Part shown: positions 33,807-33,885 of the stretch, one piece after another
Layout of the letters: each line of letters begins with the position of its first letter
Position numbering within the stretch: the stretch's first letter is position 1
Origin: Bacteroidales bacterium
GTDB taxonomy: Bacteria; Bacteroidota; Bacteroidia; Bacteroidales; JAADJA01
Assembly: GCA_016933115.1 (NCBI GenBank)
Contig: JAFGBL010000170.1
Location: 1 to 33,885, forward strand
Reading direction: 5' to 3'
Length of the DNA stretch: 33,885 bases
The notes under the pieces: model-generated
What the model saw: only the letters and a program-made list of their open reading frames with translations
What the model was told of the DNA's origin: nothing
Database searches by the model: none
Made by a program: the position numbers and the translations under genes

Positions 33807-33885
33807 TGTTTATCAGGTAATTACCTTTGATAATACAAGGTGTGTTGTTTGTTAATCATGATTTATCCCATTGCTGTATAAAAGT

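Overview
The window looks like a chromosomal segment of a Bacteroidota bacterium, probably of the Bacteroidales/Marinilabiliales type. The evidence is promoter-like TAnnTTTG boxes before several genes, weak use of Shine-Dalgarno sites, large secreted multidomain proteins, two canonical type A C-terminal domains (CTDs) of the type IX secretion system (T9SS), and LytS-type kinases paired with LytTR regulators. Every gene I can support is on the + strand. I see no rRNA, tRNA, CRISPR array, insertion sequence or phage gene.

Layout. 1-3691: two secreted proteins, a PKD/lectin-like protein cut by the window edge and an alpha/beta hydrolase, separated by a 338-bp palindrome-rich element. 3805-7786: a beta-propeller sensor kinase and its LytTR response regulator. 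7834-12763: an unknown intracellular protein, a possible 45-codon ORF, a small secreted protein and a 1132-aa repeat protein. 13067-16510: a secreted GH57-like glycosidase with two starch-binding-like modules. 16543-19429: a TPR sensor kinase and a second LytTR regulator. 19539-22441: a secreted repeat protein with a type A CTD, interrupted by a one-base frameshift. 22588-23103: a LytTR protein almost without a receiver domain. 23137-31781: a giant Kelch/beta-helix protein with a type A CTD, then a protein with four cohesin-like domains. 32023-33681: a secreted endonuclease/exonuclease/phosphatase-family enzyme.

The unifying feature is a C-terminal module of about 220 residues at the end of six different proteins. 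It ends in two dockerin-like calcium loops and a terminal tail close to (V/I)PE. It replaces the type A CTD: the 9365 and 19539 genes have the same kind of body, but one ends in this module and the other in fibronectin-like domains plus a type A CTD. My main inference is that the module is a sorting, anchoring or docking domain. A nearby protein with four cohesin-like domains allows a cohesin-dockerin-like assembly on the cell surface as a more speculative extension.

The second system is regulatory. Paired direct repeats of C(G/A)AATAAT(A/C)AT, exactly 21 bp apart, lie about 38-40 bp upstream of the likely -7 boxes of the 19539 gene and of the receiver-less LytTR gene. This matches the geometry of known LytTR binding sites, so the regulators here may control the secreted-protein genes and one another. 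A third novelty is an intergenic element found twice, after 12763 and after 31781. It has two conserved blocks around a variable middle, and each copy runs into an intrinsic terminator.
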